Part shown: positions 53,114-62,739 of the stretch, piece by piece
Layout: each line of letters opens with the position of its first letter
Numbering within the stretch: position 1 is the first letter of the stretch
NCBI RefSeq assembly: GCF_023284045.1
Contig: NZ_JAKIKQ010000018.1
Location: 42,305-106,304, forward strand
Length of the DNA: 64,000 nucleotides
Origin: Shewanella kaireitica
GTDB taxonomy: Bacteria > Pseudomonadota > Gammaproteobacteria > Enterobacterales > Shewanellaceae
Reading direction: 5' to 3'
The notes under the pieces: generated by a model
The model's input: only the letters and a program-made list of their open reading frames with translations
Told to the model about the DNA's origin: nothing
Databases searched by the model: none
Program-made: the position numbers and the translations under genes

Positions 53114-53443
53114 CTGTCATCCTTTCGTTTTGTAAGCCATTTTAATTAGGATATTTACTGGCTATTTTTATAGAAGCTTTGTTTTTCGGTGTTATTCACA
53201 CTCATCAGTTTTGCTCTGAGGATACTTGTAAATTCTTTGTTAATTTGCAGCAATGTTTTGCGGGTCGTTTCTTCGTTGTTTATATATCTATTTAATATCT
53301 ATTTTCTTTTTTATTAATGAGTTACTATGTTTTATTTGTAATGCGTTAGATGTGTTAATTTTGTGACTTTCTTTGCTGGTAACACTGTGGCAAAGAAAGG
53401 GGGGGAACTCTGAATTGACCTGTAGAGTGGCTAAAGAGGCGGT
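53114..53443. other. Divergent region between receptor and regulator genes
   Basis: 330 AT-rich bases that contain both promoters and probably the regulator binding site. I saw no RNA gene, no clear operator and no other coding frame. Confidence 0.45.
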
Positions 53444-55591
53444 ATGACGATGGTAAAGCTAGGTATAAAGTTTGAACTTGAAAACTGCATTGTTGATCCA
53501 AGCGACTATAGTTTACGCTTTCGGTCCTTAGTTGATAATTCAGAACCTTCTAATGCAGCTACGCTGCAACCTAAGTTCATTGAAGTACTTGCTTTTCTCG
53601 CGAACCGATACCCAGAAGTTGTTTCTCGAGAGGAGATTATTGAGTGTATTTGGGACGGCAATGGGTATGTTGGTAGCAAAGCGCTTACTAACGCTATCTG
53701 GCATCTTCGTCAGCAACTCAAACCTATATCTGATAAGCCAATAATAGAAACCGTGCGTAAAAGTGGATACCGTTTGCTGATTGAGCCGCAGTATAATTCA
53801 GCGGATTTAGTCGATGATGTTGATGTGTTGCACCAGCTACAAAACCGAATAGAAAAATTGACAGTTGCGTTAAAGCGCAGCTGGATTGCGATAGCTTGTG
53901 TTAGCGTTATCAGTCTTATCACACTGGCCTATCACCTCTATCATGATCAGATAAAAATGATGGAACCTCAGGTTTCAAGACTGTCTTGGGGCGGTGAAGC
54001 TGAACGCTTCCCAGCCGTGTCGCCAGATGGTCAATGGTTAGTTTATGGCAGCCGTAATAATGGTCAAAGCTATAGCTTGTACCTGAAAGATCTATCAGAC
54101 TTTAACAGTAGCCCTAAACGATTAACCTCTAACGCAAGCCGAGAAGCTCGTGCAGTTTGGAACTCTGACGGCACAACGCTATATTTTCCAAGTACTGATA
54201 AGCGAACTGGTGAATGCTTTATAAAGCAATTCACTATCGCTACAGCCAATGCGGTTGATCTTAGCCGTTGTAATAGCTACATGTCGGCACTCGACCTTGC
54301 CCCTAACGATACAGAACTCGCCTATATAGGCTTTGACTTAGACACTAATACTGGTGGCTTATACACGGTTAATCTGCAAGAGACACATGCACAGCCCCAC
54401 AGACTTTCTTGCCTGGTGGATTGCAACTACCGCGATCGTGATTTAGCCTACAGTACCGATGGTAAATGGCTCGCTATCGCACGACGTTTTGGTAATATTT
54501 CAGAGGATATTTTCATTCGAAACCGCGCTACGGGTGAGGAGCTGCGCTTAACAGAAGGGTTGGAGGACATTCGTGGGCTTAGCTGGCATCAAGATAATCA
54601 GCGCTTGGTATTTAGCACTGAAACATCAGGGGTGCGTAATGGGTTCATTATTGATATTGCTACTAAGCAGTCAAAAGCTTTAAACATAACAGGCTTTAGT
54701 TACCCAAGCTTTCTGACGAATAGCAATGCACTGGTGTTTGAGCGTCATAAAAAAGAGTACCAGATCGTTTACTTGGCAACTGATTCCGCGGTGGCCAGCG
54801 CGCCATTTCCGATGTTGCAATCAGGCTTTAGTTTTCGAAATCCAGATTACTCTGAGCAGACCAAGCGTATTGTTTATGTTTCTAATCTCACTGGTGCCAA
54901 CGAACTTTGGTCTGCAGACATTAACGGTGAGAATAGGCGCCAACTGACAACCCTAAACCAGCGAGTCGCTTACCCTAAATGGTCTCATGATGGCAAAAAT
55001 ATTGCTTTTCTAGCACCCGATGCTAAAGGGGAAGGCAATGTGATCCACGTGCTTAATCTTGCTAGCCAAAGTTTGAGTATTCTCGCTTCGCCTTACATTG
55101 ATCATGGCCGACTGAATTGGAGCCATGACGATAATGCTATCTTTACTTCAACTGATGATGGTTTAACGCAGTTTTTCCTTACTGAACATCAGGTTGAAGT
55201 TATCTCCAATGTAGCAATGAGGTTAGGCCATGCAACCCGCGACAATAAGTTGCTGTTTACTAGGGAGGACCGAAATGGGTTGTGGTCGTTATCGTTAGCG
55301 GCTCCCACTATTATGACTCAAGTCATCTCTTCGCAGCTTTTTAAAGAGAACCATAACTGGACTGTCGCCGACAAAGGGATCTTCTTTAAAGAAAATGGTT
55401 CAGGCTTTCAACAAATAAACTATTGGAATTTTGAGCGCAAGCAGATAGAACCTATATTACGACTACCAGCCTCAAGTCTCAGCTCTTTTGGCTCGATGAG
55501 CTACAGCGAGCAGCAACAACAGTTGCTAATGACGCTGTCTAAATATTCAGAGCGTGATGTGATGATGCTTGAGCATAAGTTGCTAAGGTAA
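53444..55591 (+). CDS. Membrane-bound winged-helix regulator with beta-propeller sensor (CadC/ToxR-like, PD40)
   Basis: A 715-residue regulator. N-terminal OmpR-type winged helix (about residues 10-113: LQPKFIEVLAFLANRYPEVVSREEIIECIWDGNGYVGSKALTNAIWHLRQQL), single membrane helix (about 147-167, WIAIACVSVISLITLAYHLY) and a long periplasmic domain with WD40/TolB-like PD40 repeats (for example FPAVSPDGQWLVYGS, AVWNSDGTTLYFPST, LAYSTDGKWLAIA, YPKWSHDGKNIAFL). The start ATG is preceded by AGAGGCGGT. Transcribed divergently from the TonB-dependent receptor, which it may control. Ligand unknown. Confidence 0.9.
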   Translation: MTMVKLGIKFELENCIVDPSDYSLRFRSLVDNSEPSNAATLQPKFIEVLAFLANRYPEVVSREEIIECIWDGNGYVGSKALTNAIWHLRQQLKPISDKPIIETVRKSGYRLLIEPQYNSADLVDDVDVLHQLQNRIEKLTVALKRSWIAIACVSVISLITLAYHLYHDQIKMMEPQVSRLSWGGEAERFPAVSPDGQWLVYGSRNNGQSYSLYLKDLSDFNSSPKRLTSNASREARAVWNSDGTTLYFPSTDKRTGECFIKQFTIATANAVDLSRCNSYMSALDLAPNDTELAYIGFDLDTNTGGLYTVNLQETHAQPHRLSCLVDCNYRDRDLAYSTDGKWLAIARRFGNISEDIFIRNRATGEELRLTEGLEDIRGLSWHQDNQRLVFSTETSGVRNGFIIDIATKQSKALNITGFSYPSFLTNSNALVFERHKKEYQIVYLATDSAVASAPFPMLQSGFSFRNPDYSEQTKRIVYVSNLTGANELWSADINGENRRQLTTLNQRVAYPKWSHDGKNIAFLAPDAKGEGNVIHVLNLASQSLSILASPYIDHGRLNWSHDDNAIFTSTDDGLTQFFLTEHQVEVISNVAMRLGHATRDNKLLFTREDRNGLWSLSLAAPTIMTQVISSQLFKENHNWTVADKGIFFKENGSGFQQINYWNFERKQIEPILRLPASSLSSFGSMSYSEQQQQLLMTLSKYSERDVMMLEHKLLR

Positions 55592-55602
55592 TAGCCACTG
55601 TA

Positions 55603-56712
55603 CTATAACGCGCTAAACTTTCCGCCGAGAATTGCCGCGCGGCTTGCACCCGTCACTGCAGGTAAATTACCAGGCAAGCCTAGGTGGAAGCGCATTGCTA
55701 GCCAAGCAAAAGCGATACCTTCCACCCATTGTGGATTGATACCAAGCTCTGTAGTACTACTTATTTTATAGTGCGGTAATAGCTGCGTTAGTCGATACAT
55801 TAGCTCTGTGTTGTAAGCACCGCCGCCGCAGACGTATACTTCCCCTTCGGTTGATAGAGCTAAGATGTCATTGGCAATGCTAAAGCAGGTTAAATCGAGC
55901 AAGGTTGATTGAATATCAGCGTCACTAATATGGTTAAAGTCTGCCAATTGCTGTTCTAACCAAGCTTGGTTGAATAGCTCTCGGCCAGTACTTTTGGGTG
56001 CCGCTAATGAAAAATAGGGGTGGGATAATAAGTGCTGTAGCATATCATCATCTGTCGTCCCTGTTTTTGCCCATGCGCCGTCTTTGTCATACGGCAACTC
56101 TTGCTGATATTGAATCCAAGCATCCATCAATGTGTTACCTGGGCCAGTATCAAAACCCGTTACCGCATCGGTGTTGCCGGGTAAATAGGTGATGTTAGCA
56201 ATACCACCAATATTGAGAATGATACGTTTATGATTTTGGCTGGCAAATACATGGTGATGGAAAGCCGGAACCAGCGGCGCACCTTGGCCACCAAGGGCAA
56301 TATCTTTACGCCTAAAATCTGCAATAACATCAATGCCAGTTTCAGCTGCAATGGTATTTGGATCGCCTATTTGCAGGGTAAAGCCCATCTCAAGGTTGGG
56401 CATATGACGAACCGTTTGGCCGTGGCTACCAATCGCAATAACCGCCATTTTATCAACGCCGGCAGTATCAAGCAGTGCATTGACTGCTTTGGCAAATAGT
56501 TTCCCTATTGCACGATCGAGATGACCTAAACGATTAATTTCGTCGTTACCCGGTAGGCATAGCTTCTGCAAATTGGCTAATAGGGCAGCAGGGATCCCTT
56601 CAGAGTGGTGAGCTATCAAGGATGGTGTATCACCACTGAACTTAACGAGCACGGCATCGACACCATCCATACTGGTGCCTGACATTAGACCAATGTAATA
56701 GCTTTTATTCAT
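55603..56712 (-). CDS. anmK: Anhydro-N-acetylmuramic acid kinase
   Basis: Phosphorylates 1,6-anhydro-MurNAc released by lytic transglycosylases to MurNAc-6-phosphate in peptidoglycan recycling. ASKHA kinase fold: opening SYYIGLMSGTSMDGVDAVLV with the phosphate loop, AIGSHGQTVRH, GAPLVPAFHH, and VCGGGAYNTELM. 369 residues with start at ATG 56712 (RBS AGAGAT); the frame opening at 56751 overlaps the upstream peptidase gene's stop (TAATG) and would add 13 residues. The upstream peptidase is also a cell-wall enzyme, so this pair probably forms an operon. Confidence 0.94.
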   Translation of the reverse strand: MNKSYYIGLMSGTSMDGVDAVLVKFSGDTPSLIAHHSEGIPAALLANLQKLCLPGNDEINRLGHLDRAIGKLFAKAVNALLDTAGVDKMAVIAIGSHGQTVRHMPNLEMGFTLQIGDPNTIAAETGIDVIADFRRKDIALGGQGAPLVPAFHHHVFASQNHKRIILNIGGIANITYLPGNTDAVTGFDTGPGNTLMDAWIQYQQELPYDKDGAWAKTGTTDDDMLQHLLSHPYFSLAAPKSTGRELFNQAWLEQQLADFNHISDADIQSTLLDLTCFSIANDILALSTEGEVYVCGGGAYNTELMYRLTQLLPHYKISSTTELGINPQWVEGIAFAWLAMRFHLGLPGNLPAVTGASRAAILGGKFSAL

Positions 56713-56750
56713 GGTATTGATCTCTTCTGTTAGCCTTGATTGAGCAAGCA

Positions 56751-58151
56751 TTAATGCGATGCAAGCTGTACTTGTTTATTGTGCTCAAGCTCACCCATTA
56801 GCTTTTTACTTACGATAGCAAATTGGGCTTTCTCTTTTTTAGCAATCGCTTGCGACTTTGGCAACTTAACGGTGCGTGGGTTACGGTGAACACCATTTAC
56901 AATGAACTCATAATGCAAATGCGCACCTGTTACACGCCCTGTCGAACCTAGGGTACCAATTATTTGCCCCTGTTTGACTGAAGCGCCAGTTTTCACTTTA
57001 CGCTTTTTAAGGTGTAAATACTTAGTGGTGTAGGTGTCATTGTGCTTGATGAAAACGTAATTGCCGTTGTATTGATTATAGGCTGATTTTATCACTCGGC
57101 CTTTACCCGCAGCTTTTATCGGCGTGCCAACTGCGGCAACATAATCAACCCCTCTATGGGCTCGTACTTGCCCAGTAACTGGATGTAAGCGACGTGGGTT
57201 GAAGCTTGAACTTACATATTTAAAGTCGACAGGTGAGCGTAGAAATGCCTTACGCATGCTGCGACCTTCAGCAGAGTAATAGTTGCCGTCTTTATAACGC
57301 ACCGCAGTGTATAGGTCGCCCTGGTTAGTAAACTCTGCTGCTAGAATATTACCGTTACGCAAAAACTCGCCGTCGGCGTATTCCTCCTCGAACAGAATGG
57401 CAAAACTGTCACCTTTCCTAAGGTCCAAGGCGAAATCAATATCCCAGCCATAGATTGTGGCCAGTTGCATGATTTGATTGGGGGTTAACCCAGCGGCAAC
57501 GCCAGCATTCCAAAAGTTATTTTCAATGGTGGCATTGGCAAACTTGCTGCGAATTTCAACTTGCTTAGTGCTAATGGCCTCTTGATATTTACCATCAACT
57601 CGGTTGACAACTAAGGTTGAGATTTTATCTAAGTGGTAGCGTAGCTGTACCAATTGGCCATCATCATCTTTAGCAATGACTAGCTCATCGCCAGGCATGA
57701 TTTTAAGCAAATTCTTTTTGGACTTAGGCAATTGAGTAACATCATAGACATCTTTTGCTGTTAAACCAGCACGGCTAAAGAGTGCTGCGAGGGTGTCACC
57801 ACTTTTAACCTGAAAGTGTTTTTCATTTAATACCGGTTCAATATCTACTGTTGCTTGTTCTGTTTGCGCTTGATTGGATGAAGACGATTGCGCTAGCGGC
57901 TGTTTTCGTGTTTCTGCATTTTGTTGATTGATTGAATCAGAGCCTGCTGGAGGAGTCGGTGTACGAAATGCTAAAGGTACGTCATAACGGGTATTTAAGT
58001 CATATTCACCGTTTGATGACACCGTCTGTTTTGATGCTTGAACATCATCTGACGGTATTAACACAATAATTAGGGTGACAAAAACTAAGATACAAAGGAG
58101 TATTTGATGTAATTTTGGCAGTAATTTAAATAAAGTTATAACCTTTCCCAT
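56751..58151 (-). CDS. Peptidoglycan endopeptidase, M23 family (MepM-like)
   Basis: Cleaves peptide cross-links in peptidoglycan. 466 residues: N-terminal anchor (about residues 16-36), low-complexity linker, a LysM-like/OapA segment (about 112-160: FQVKSGDTLAALFSRAGLTAKDVYDV), and an M23 lysostaphin domain with zinc motifs HRGVDYVAAVGTP and HLHYEF (near the C-terminus). Resembles E. coli MepM (YebA). ATG 58151 follows CGAGGTCA; the longer frame from TTG 58166 is less likely. Located upstream of anmK, forming a cell-wall recycling and remodelling pair, and divergent from tyrS. Confidence 0.9.
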   Translation of the reverse strand: MGKVITLFKLLPKLHQILLCILVFVTLIIVLIPSDDVQASKQTVSSNGEYDLNTRYDVPLAFRTPTPPAGSDSINQQNAETRKQPLAQSSSSNQAQTEQATVDIEPVLNEKHFQVKSGDTLAALFSRAGLTAKDVYDVTQLPKSKKNLLKIMPGDELVIAKDDDGQLVQLRYHLDKISTLVVNRVDGKYQEAISTKQVEIRSKFANATIENNFWNAGVAAGLTPNQIMQLATIYGWDIDFALDLRKGDSFAILFEEEYADGEFLRNGNILAAEFTNQGDLYTAVRYKDGNYYSAEGRSMRKAFLRSPVDFKYVSSSFNPRRLHPVTGQVRAHRGVDYVAAVGTPIKAAGKGRVIKSAYNQYNGNYVFIKHNDTYTTKYLHLKKRKVKTGASVKQGQIIGTLGSTGRVTGAHLHYEFIVNGVHRNPRTVKLPKSQAIAKKEKAQFAIVSKKLMGELEHNKQVQLASH

Positions 58152-58277
58152 TGACCTCGGTACCAAATTCGCTCTTTCTTAGTGATCCCCTTAGTGTACA
58201 CACTTTCATTTGTGCTGGCTAACAAGTAACATTAGTCCCCAGATTTTATGATTAGGCTCCCAGGAGTAACCGCCGAC

Positions 58278-59474
58278 ATGGCTGATTTAGAGCAAGCATT
58301 AGCAGAAATTAAACGTGGTACTGACGAAATTTTACTTGAAGCGGATCTGCTGGAGAAGCTAAAAGAGGGTCGTCCACTAAAGATCAAACTTGGCGCCGAT
58401 CCAACCGCGCCAGATATCCATTTGGGCCACACCGTTATTTTAAACAAAATGCGTACCTTTCAAGAGCTAGGTCATGAAGTGATCTTCTTGATTGGTGACT
58501 TCACTGGTATGGTCGGCGATCCAAGTGGTAAAAACAGTACTCGTCCACCATTAACGCGTGAGCAAGTACTTGCCAATGCTGAGACTTATAAAGAGCAAGT
58601 GTTTAAGATTTTAGACCCTGCTAAAACCCGCATTGAATTTAACTCTAGCTGGTTAGAGCCACTTGGCGCTGCGGGTATGATCCGTTTAGCATCGCAGCAG
58701 ACTGTTGCGCGCATGATGGAACGTGACGACTTTAAAAAGCGTTATGGTTCAGGCCAAGCTATTGCAATCCATGAGTTTATGTACCCGCTGTTGCAAGGTT
58801 ACGATTCGGTCGCACTTGAATCAGATGTTGAGTTAGGTGGTACTGATCAGAAGTTTAACTTGCTGATGGGACGTGAGCTACAGAAGTCGTCAGGTCAAAA
58901 ACCACAAACTGTGATCATGATGCCGCTGCTAGAGGGTCTTGATGGCGTTAAGAAGATGTCTAAGTCTGCCCACAACTACATTGGTGTGAGCGAGCCAGCC
59001 GGAGAGATGTTCGGTAAGATCATGTCTATCTCTGATGAGTTGATGTGGCGCTACTTTGAATTGCTATCGTTCCGTCCTTTAGCTGAGATAGAGCAGTTTA
59101 AAACGGATATTGACGCCGGTGCTAACCCGCGTGATGTAAAGATTGCTTTAGCCAAAGAGATCATTGCTCGCTTCCATGATGATGCTGCTGCAGAGGCTGC
59201 CCATCAAGAGTTTATCAACCGTTTCCAAAAAGGTGCGCTTCCTAGCGATATTCAAGAGTTAGAAATAGCGGCAGGTGAAGGGATAGCGATTGCTAACCTA
59301 CTTAAAGAAGCGGGTCTGGTTAGCTCTACATCTGACGCAATGCGGATGATTAAGCAGGGCGCAGCTAAGATAGACGGTAACAAGATTGAAGATACACGTA
59401 TGCAGCTAACGGCTGGCACAACGGGTGTTTTCCAAGTGGGTAAGCGCAAGTTCGCTAAAATCACTTTAGTATAA
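58278..59474 (+). CDS. tyrS: Tyrosyl-tRNA synthetase
   Basis: Charges tRNA(Tyr). 398 residues, the compact form with a C-terminal S4 RNA-binding domain (about residues 335-398). The class I signature HLGH is at residues 48-51 and KMSKS at 226-230. Start chosen at ATG 58278, which gives the family start MADLEQALAEIK; the frame from ATG 58248 would add ten residues without support. Monocistronic, divergent from the M23 peptidase gene. Confidence 0.95.
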   Translation: MADLEQALAEIKRGTDEILLEADLLEKLKEGRPLKIKLGADPTAPDIHLGHTVILNKMRTFQELGHEVIFLIGDFTGMVGDPSGKNSTRPPLTREQVLANAETYKEQVFKILDPAKTRIEFNSSWLEPLGAAGMIRLASQQTVARMMERDDFKKRYGSGQAIAIHEFMYPLLQGYDSVALESDVELGGTDQKFNLLMGRELQKSSGQKPQTVIMMPLLEGLDGVKKMSKSAHNYIGVSEPAGEMFGKIMSISDELMWRYFELLSFRPLAEIEQFKTDIDAGANPRDVKIALAKEIIARFHDDAAAEAAHQEFINRFQKGALPSDIQELEIAAGEGIAIANLLKEAGLVSSTSDAMRMIKQGAAKIDGNKIEDTRMQLTAGTTGVFQVGKRKFAKITLV

Positions 59475-59525
59475 AATTTATTTAACATAAAGATTTATAC
59501 TGCCACAGTGTCCATAAAACGCTGA

Positions 59526-59927
59526 TTATTGACAACGGTCTGTACCAAAGTGCAGGCCGTTTTTACATTGCCAAGTAAGCTTAGCAGCATCGACAATCCA
59601 CAAACCTTTCTGTTTCTCCATCGATAATATCAATAACATTTTTGGGTGTTTACTGTTCTGTTGGCTAACACTGTAAGTGACCACCTTGCCCTCGAAGTTT
59701 TTAATTCTTGCTAAGGTAAAGTTATCGCCTGAGTAATGGGCCGAGATAGATTCCGGTGCCTGTGTCCACTTTAATGACTCTTGCTGAGCTTGATCAAGCT
59801 GCTGATTAAATTTGTTTATTGGTTGCACAGCGTAAGATACCACGATCGGGTTTTCATAGGCTGACGCCGCGTTGCAAAACAGGACTGAAAAAGCAAAAAG
59901 GGTACGAATAATATTGATAAAACTCAT
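59526..59927 (-). CDS. Small exported protein of unknown function
   Basis: A 133-residue product with a signal peptide (about 1-23, ending ASA) and a beta-rich mature part (VVSYAVQPINKF, DNFTLARIKNFEGKVVTYSVS, KMLLILSMEKQKGLWIVDAAKLTWQCKNGLHFGTDRCQ). Two cysteines near the end may form a disulfide. No family recognised. The 135 bases between it and the next gene hold no visible terminator. Confidence 0.7.
   Translation of the reverse strand: MSFINIIRTLFAFSVLFCNAASAYENPIVVSYAVQPINKFNQQLDQAQQESLKWTQAPESISAHYSGDNFTLARIKNFEGKVVTYSVSQQNSKHPKMLLILSMEKQKGLWIVDAAKLTWQCKNGLHFGTDRCQ
59537..59568 (+). terminator. Probable terminator of tyrS, inside the end of the convergent gene
   Basis: AACGGTCTG and CAGGCCGTT pair with one G-T and are followed by a T-run on the plus strand. 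The hairpin sits in the last codons of the convergent gene at 59526, about 70 bases after tyrS. Confidence 0.5.
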
Positions 59928-60062
59928 AACAACCTACAGCAAAAAGTATGTCTCTATTACTTTGACAGGCTAGATTGAAAAAGTTTCCTACAGCAGCTTT
60001 AAAATGCGATCCAGCGCTCACTGAAGATATTCCGTCTGCTGGTTACTCGTAAACTTTAGCGG

Positions 60063-60542
60063 TTATTGAGTGGATAGCTGATCCGACATGGTTTGATAGT
60101 CCATCAGATCTTGATGCTCTTTGACGCGATTATTGGTCATATCTAAGTTTAAAGTTGTCACCCCAGGGATGGCGAGATCAATAATACGACCGGGCTTACC
60201 AAACTGTTCTCCAGGGCCTTTATAATGGTAGTTACCAATGAGAATGACCAAAGAGCCTGAGTTAAACATATGCTCAATATTAAAGTTGTACTCAAGCACG
60301 CCTTTATGGGCACGTTTTAAAAAGCTTAATATGTGGCGTTTCCCGGTGTATTTTCGGCTTGCGGTTCTGTCATTAAAAACGCTGTCACGATTATAAAATG
60401 AGGTTAGCTTAGCGTAGTCTTGGCTAGTGAGAGCCTTAATATACTTGACCGCTAGTTGTTGTTCTTTAGGCATGTCACCGATGTTGGCGAAGCTTGGCAA
60501 ACTGAAAAAAACCAGGAGTAAACTAAATAATTGTAATCTCAT
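60063..60542 (-). CDS. Exported NTF2/SnoaL-like fold protein
   Basis: A 159-residue protein with signal peptide (about 1-19, ending SFA). The mature part has the cone-shaped NTF2-like pattern: KYIKALTSQDYAKLTSFYNRDSVFNDRTASRKYTGKRHILSFL, then strands ending LNLDMTNNRVKEHQDLMDY. This fold occurs in ketosteroid isomerases and polyketide cyclases, but family is too broad to assign a function. Overlaps the TRIC-type gene by four bases (ATGA). Third gene of an overlapping operon. Confidence 0.75.
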   Translation of the reverse strand: MRLQLFSLLLVFFSLPSFANIGDMPKEQQLAVKYIKALTSQDYAKLTSFYNRDSVFNDRTASRKYTGKRHILSFLKRAHKGVLEYNFNIEHMFNSGSLVILIGNYHYKGPGEQFGKPGRIIDLAIPGVTTLNLDMTNNRVKEHQDLMDYQTMSDQLSTQ

Positions 60543-61165
60543 TTTTGTTGCGTCTTTAAGTCAAATGCAGGTAAGGATAGATGCCAGCGTATTGCAGCTA
60601 ATCTTATAGTTAATGCGGTCGCCATAGCAAACAGCAGCGCGAACATGTCAGGCGCTCCCCAATATAAGCTAATGGTGTAGCAGATCCCACCCATAATTGA
60701 TGCCGTCGCATAAATTTCTGTGCGCAATACCATTGGCACTTGTTGGCAAAGTAGATCGCGTATGATACCACCGCCGACACCGGTTATTAGTCCCATCACT
60801 ACGGCTATCATGCCACCTAGCTCGAGGCTCAAGGCCTTCTCTGCGCCAATAATAGTAAACAGAGCTAAACCAAGAGCATCAGCCACAGGAAAGATATATC
60901 GAGGTACACGTTTGGGTTTACGTACAAATATCAATGTCAGCAGCACGGTCGCTAAAATAACAATAATATAGTTAGGATCCTGGATCCAAAACACAGGCGT
61001 AGTACCTAATATAGCATCGCGAATACTGCCGCCACCCACGGCGGTCACAGAGGCCAATACAATCACCCCAAACGGATCCATTTTATGTCGACCAGCTGCA
61101 AGCGCACCAGATAGTGCAAATACCGAGGTTCCGCACAGGTCGAAGAAATAGATCCAATCTATCAT
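60539..61165 (-). CDS. TRIC-type (UPF0126) cation channel family protein
   Basis: A 208-residue integral membrane protein of seven helices in two triple-helix halves, the layout of UPF0126/TRIC proteins. Each half carries a glycine-rich GGGSIRDAILG / GGGIIRDLL motif (VTAVGGGSIRDAILGTTP and ITGVGGGIIRDLLCQQVP). Bacterial members conduct monovalent cations, but the physiological role is not settled. Overlaps both neighbours (ATGA at 60539-60542 and at 61162-61165). Confidence 0.88.
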   Translation of the reverse strand: MIDWIYFFDLCGTSVFALSGALAAGRHKMDPFGVIVLASVTAVGGGSIRDAILGTTPVFWIQDPNYIIVILATVLLTLIFVRKPKRVPRYIFPVADALGLALFTIIGAEKALSLELGGMIAVVMGLITGVGGGIIRDLLCQQVPMVLRTEIYATASIMGGICYTISLYWGAPDMFALLFAMATALTIRLAAIRWHLSLPAFDLKTQQK

Positions 61166-61551
61166 TTGTCGAGCTCTTTCAGGTGGATGTTTAGCGCATC
61201 GACAGAAATACGAATTTCAATGACAGACAATAGCAGCGAGTAAAGCAATAACAGCAAGCTACAACCAAAAATTAGTGAGCCGATTTTGTTAAAGCCAATA
61301 TAGATGAAAATCATGCATAAAACGCACAGTGCAAAACTGAGCACGCCAGACTCTTGCATTCTTTTGATAATACTAATGCGTTGCCGTAAGTTTTTAAGCT
61401 GACTGTCGTGGATAGGTTGGCCGTCTGCGCTCAAATTGCGAATAAGTGCGGCCAATGCAAAAAAACGATTGGTATAGGCGAGCAAAAGCAAAGAAATTGC
61501 CGGAAACAGCAATGCGGGTGTAGTAAGCGATACATGTATGTTATCTAGCAA
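61162..61551 (-). CDS. DUF2721 membrane protein
   Basis: A 129-residue protein with three membrane helices: ALLFPAISLLLLAY, a paired region FALCVLCMIFIYIGF and GSLIFGCSLLLLLYSLLLSVIEI. The cytoplasmic loop between first and second has the family core ALAALIRNLSADGQPIHDSQLKNLRQRISIIKRMQ. Function unknown. First gene of the overlapping DUF2721/TRIC/NTF2-like group. Confidence 0.85.
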   Translation of the reverse strand: MLDNIHVSLTTPALLFPAISLLLLAYTNRFFALAALIRNLSADGQPIHDSQLKNLRQRISIIKRMQESGVLSFALCVLCMIFIYIGFNKIGSLIFGCSLLLLLYSLLLSVIEIRISVDALNIHLKELDK

Positions 61552-61700
61552 ATCGAAAGCCCGTAAAGGAGATAATAACCAAATTAAGAATAATACCTAT
61601 GCCAATAATATATACAAGATGATGGTATTTTTCTGATTGAATTTAAGCCTGTTTGGCGAATTATAACGCACTCGGGAGCGACAAGGAGGTAAAAGGCCAA

Positions 61701-62696
61701 TTAGCCATTTAACATTCGTAATGTGCCCCAGATTGCTGGAAGAAGAATAATGGCAAAGGTCCATAAGCCAAACGCCATAGAGTTGAGCTTTAACGCACGT
61801 TGAATATCGTCAGCTTCGGGCAAGCGGCCATATTTTAGTTTGGGTAAAATGACTTTTTTATCGGCATTTTTACCACATTGAAATTTAGCAGGCCCGCCGA
61901 GCTCAACATTAAGTGCACTGGCGATAACGGCGCTGGTTTGATACTCAACCATCGGAGCGGCATTGATTTTAGGATTCAGTAGTACGGCTAAACTTTTTGG
62001 CCCCCCTTGAATCGCAAGAGTAAAGCTCCAAAGTTTAGCGGGGATGAAATGAACAATGCTACTAAGTGCGTATACGACAATGCCGAAGAAACGATATTGC
62101 GGGTTGTAAACTGGCCAAACATTATCTAACTGCTTAAGCATTCTAGCGGCTAACAGCAATGGCACTCCACCAATACAATAAAAAAGTACAGTTGAAGCTA
62201 TGCCATAGGTGGGCGTGGTTGCTAAACGTTCTATGGTGACCTTGCTTAACCCTACGCTAGACAACGACTGAGTACTGCGATTGAGCCAAGGTTGTAATAG
62301 TGCGCGAGCGCGTCCTTTATTATCCCGTTGTATCGCAATGGATACTTCGCGGGCTATATATCTGAAGTGATCGTCTTGCAGGCAAATGTAGATAACTAAA
62401 GCTTCAAAAAACCAAGTGAACTCAGCCAGTTCAATAAAAAAGCTAATAATGAGCCAGAAGGGGAGTATTAACAGTAGTGTTGATAATACTCCAGCAATGA
62501 CCTGCTGCGATGCAGCCCGGTGAGTATGGTTAACTTTTACACTTAAACTTAATGCTAGGTTGCTTAGCCAAACGAGTGGTTGCAATTGTCGCGGTAGCGG
62601 AGCCATGCGTGCTAGAAGGATCGACATTAACAGCACTATAGCACCGATATAAAGTTGACTATCTTGCGAGAAGATTTTTGTAAACTCCGGAACCAT
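61701..62696 (-). CDS. cbiB: Adenosylcobinamide-phosphate synthase-type (CbiB/CobD) protein
   Basis: Membrane protein of 331 residues from the CbiB family, which joins adenosylcobyric acid to aminopropanol phosphate in cobalamin assembly. About five membrane helices; conserved features are HFRYIAREVSIAIQRDNKGRARALLQPWLNRST, the segment STVLFYCIGGVPLLLAARMLKQLDNVW and HFIPAKLWSFTLA. Somewhat shorter and more divergent at the ends than E. coli CbiB. Downstream of mtnN by 43 bases on the same strand, so probably co-transcribed. A cobalamin need in the cell fits queG. Full synthesis cannot be inferred. Confidence 0.85.
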   Translation of the reverse strand: MVPEFTKIFSQDSQLYIGAIVLLMSILLARMAPLPRQLQPLVWLSNLALSLSVKVNHTHRAASQQVIAGVLSTLLLILPFWLIISFFIELAEFTWFFEALVIYICLQDDHFRYIAREVSIAIQRDNKGRARALLQPWLNRSTQSLSSVGLSKVTIERLATTPTYGIASTVLFYCIGGVPLLLAARMLKQLDNVWPVYNPQYRFFGIVVYALSSIVHFIPAKLWSFTLAIQGGPKSLAVLLNPKINAAPMVEYQTSAVIASALNVELGGPAKFQCGKNADKKVILPKLKYGRLPEADDIQRALKLNSMAFGLWTFAIILLPAIWGTLRMLNG

Positions 62697-62739
62697 AGTG
62701 TCTGTTATATCCTTATGCGACTTATTTAATTATACAGCG

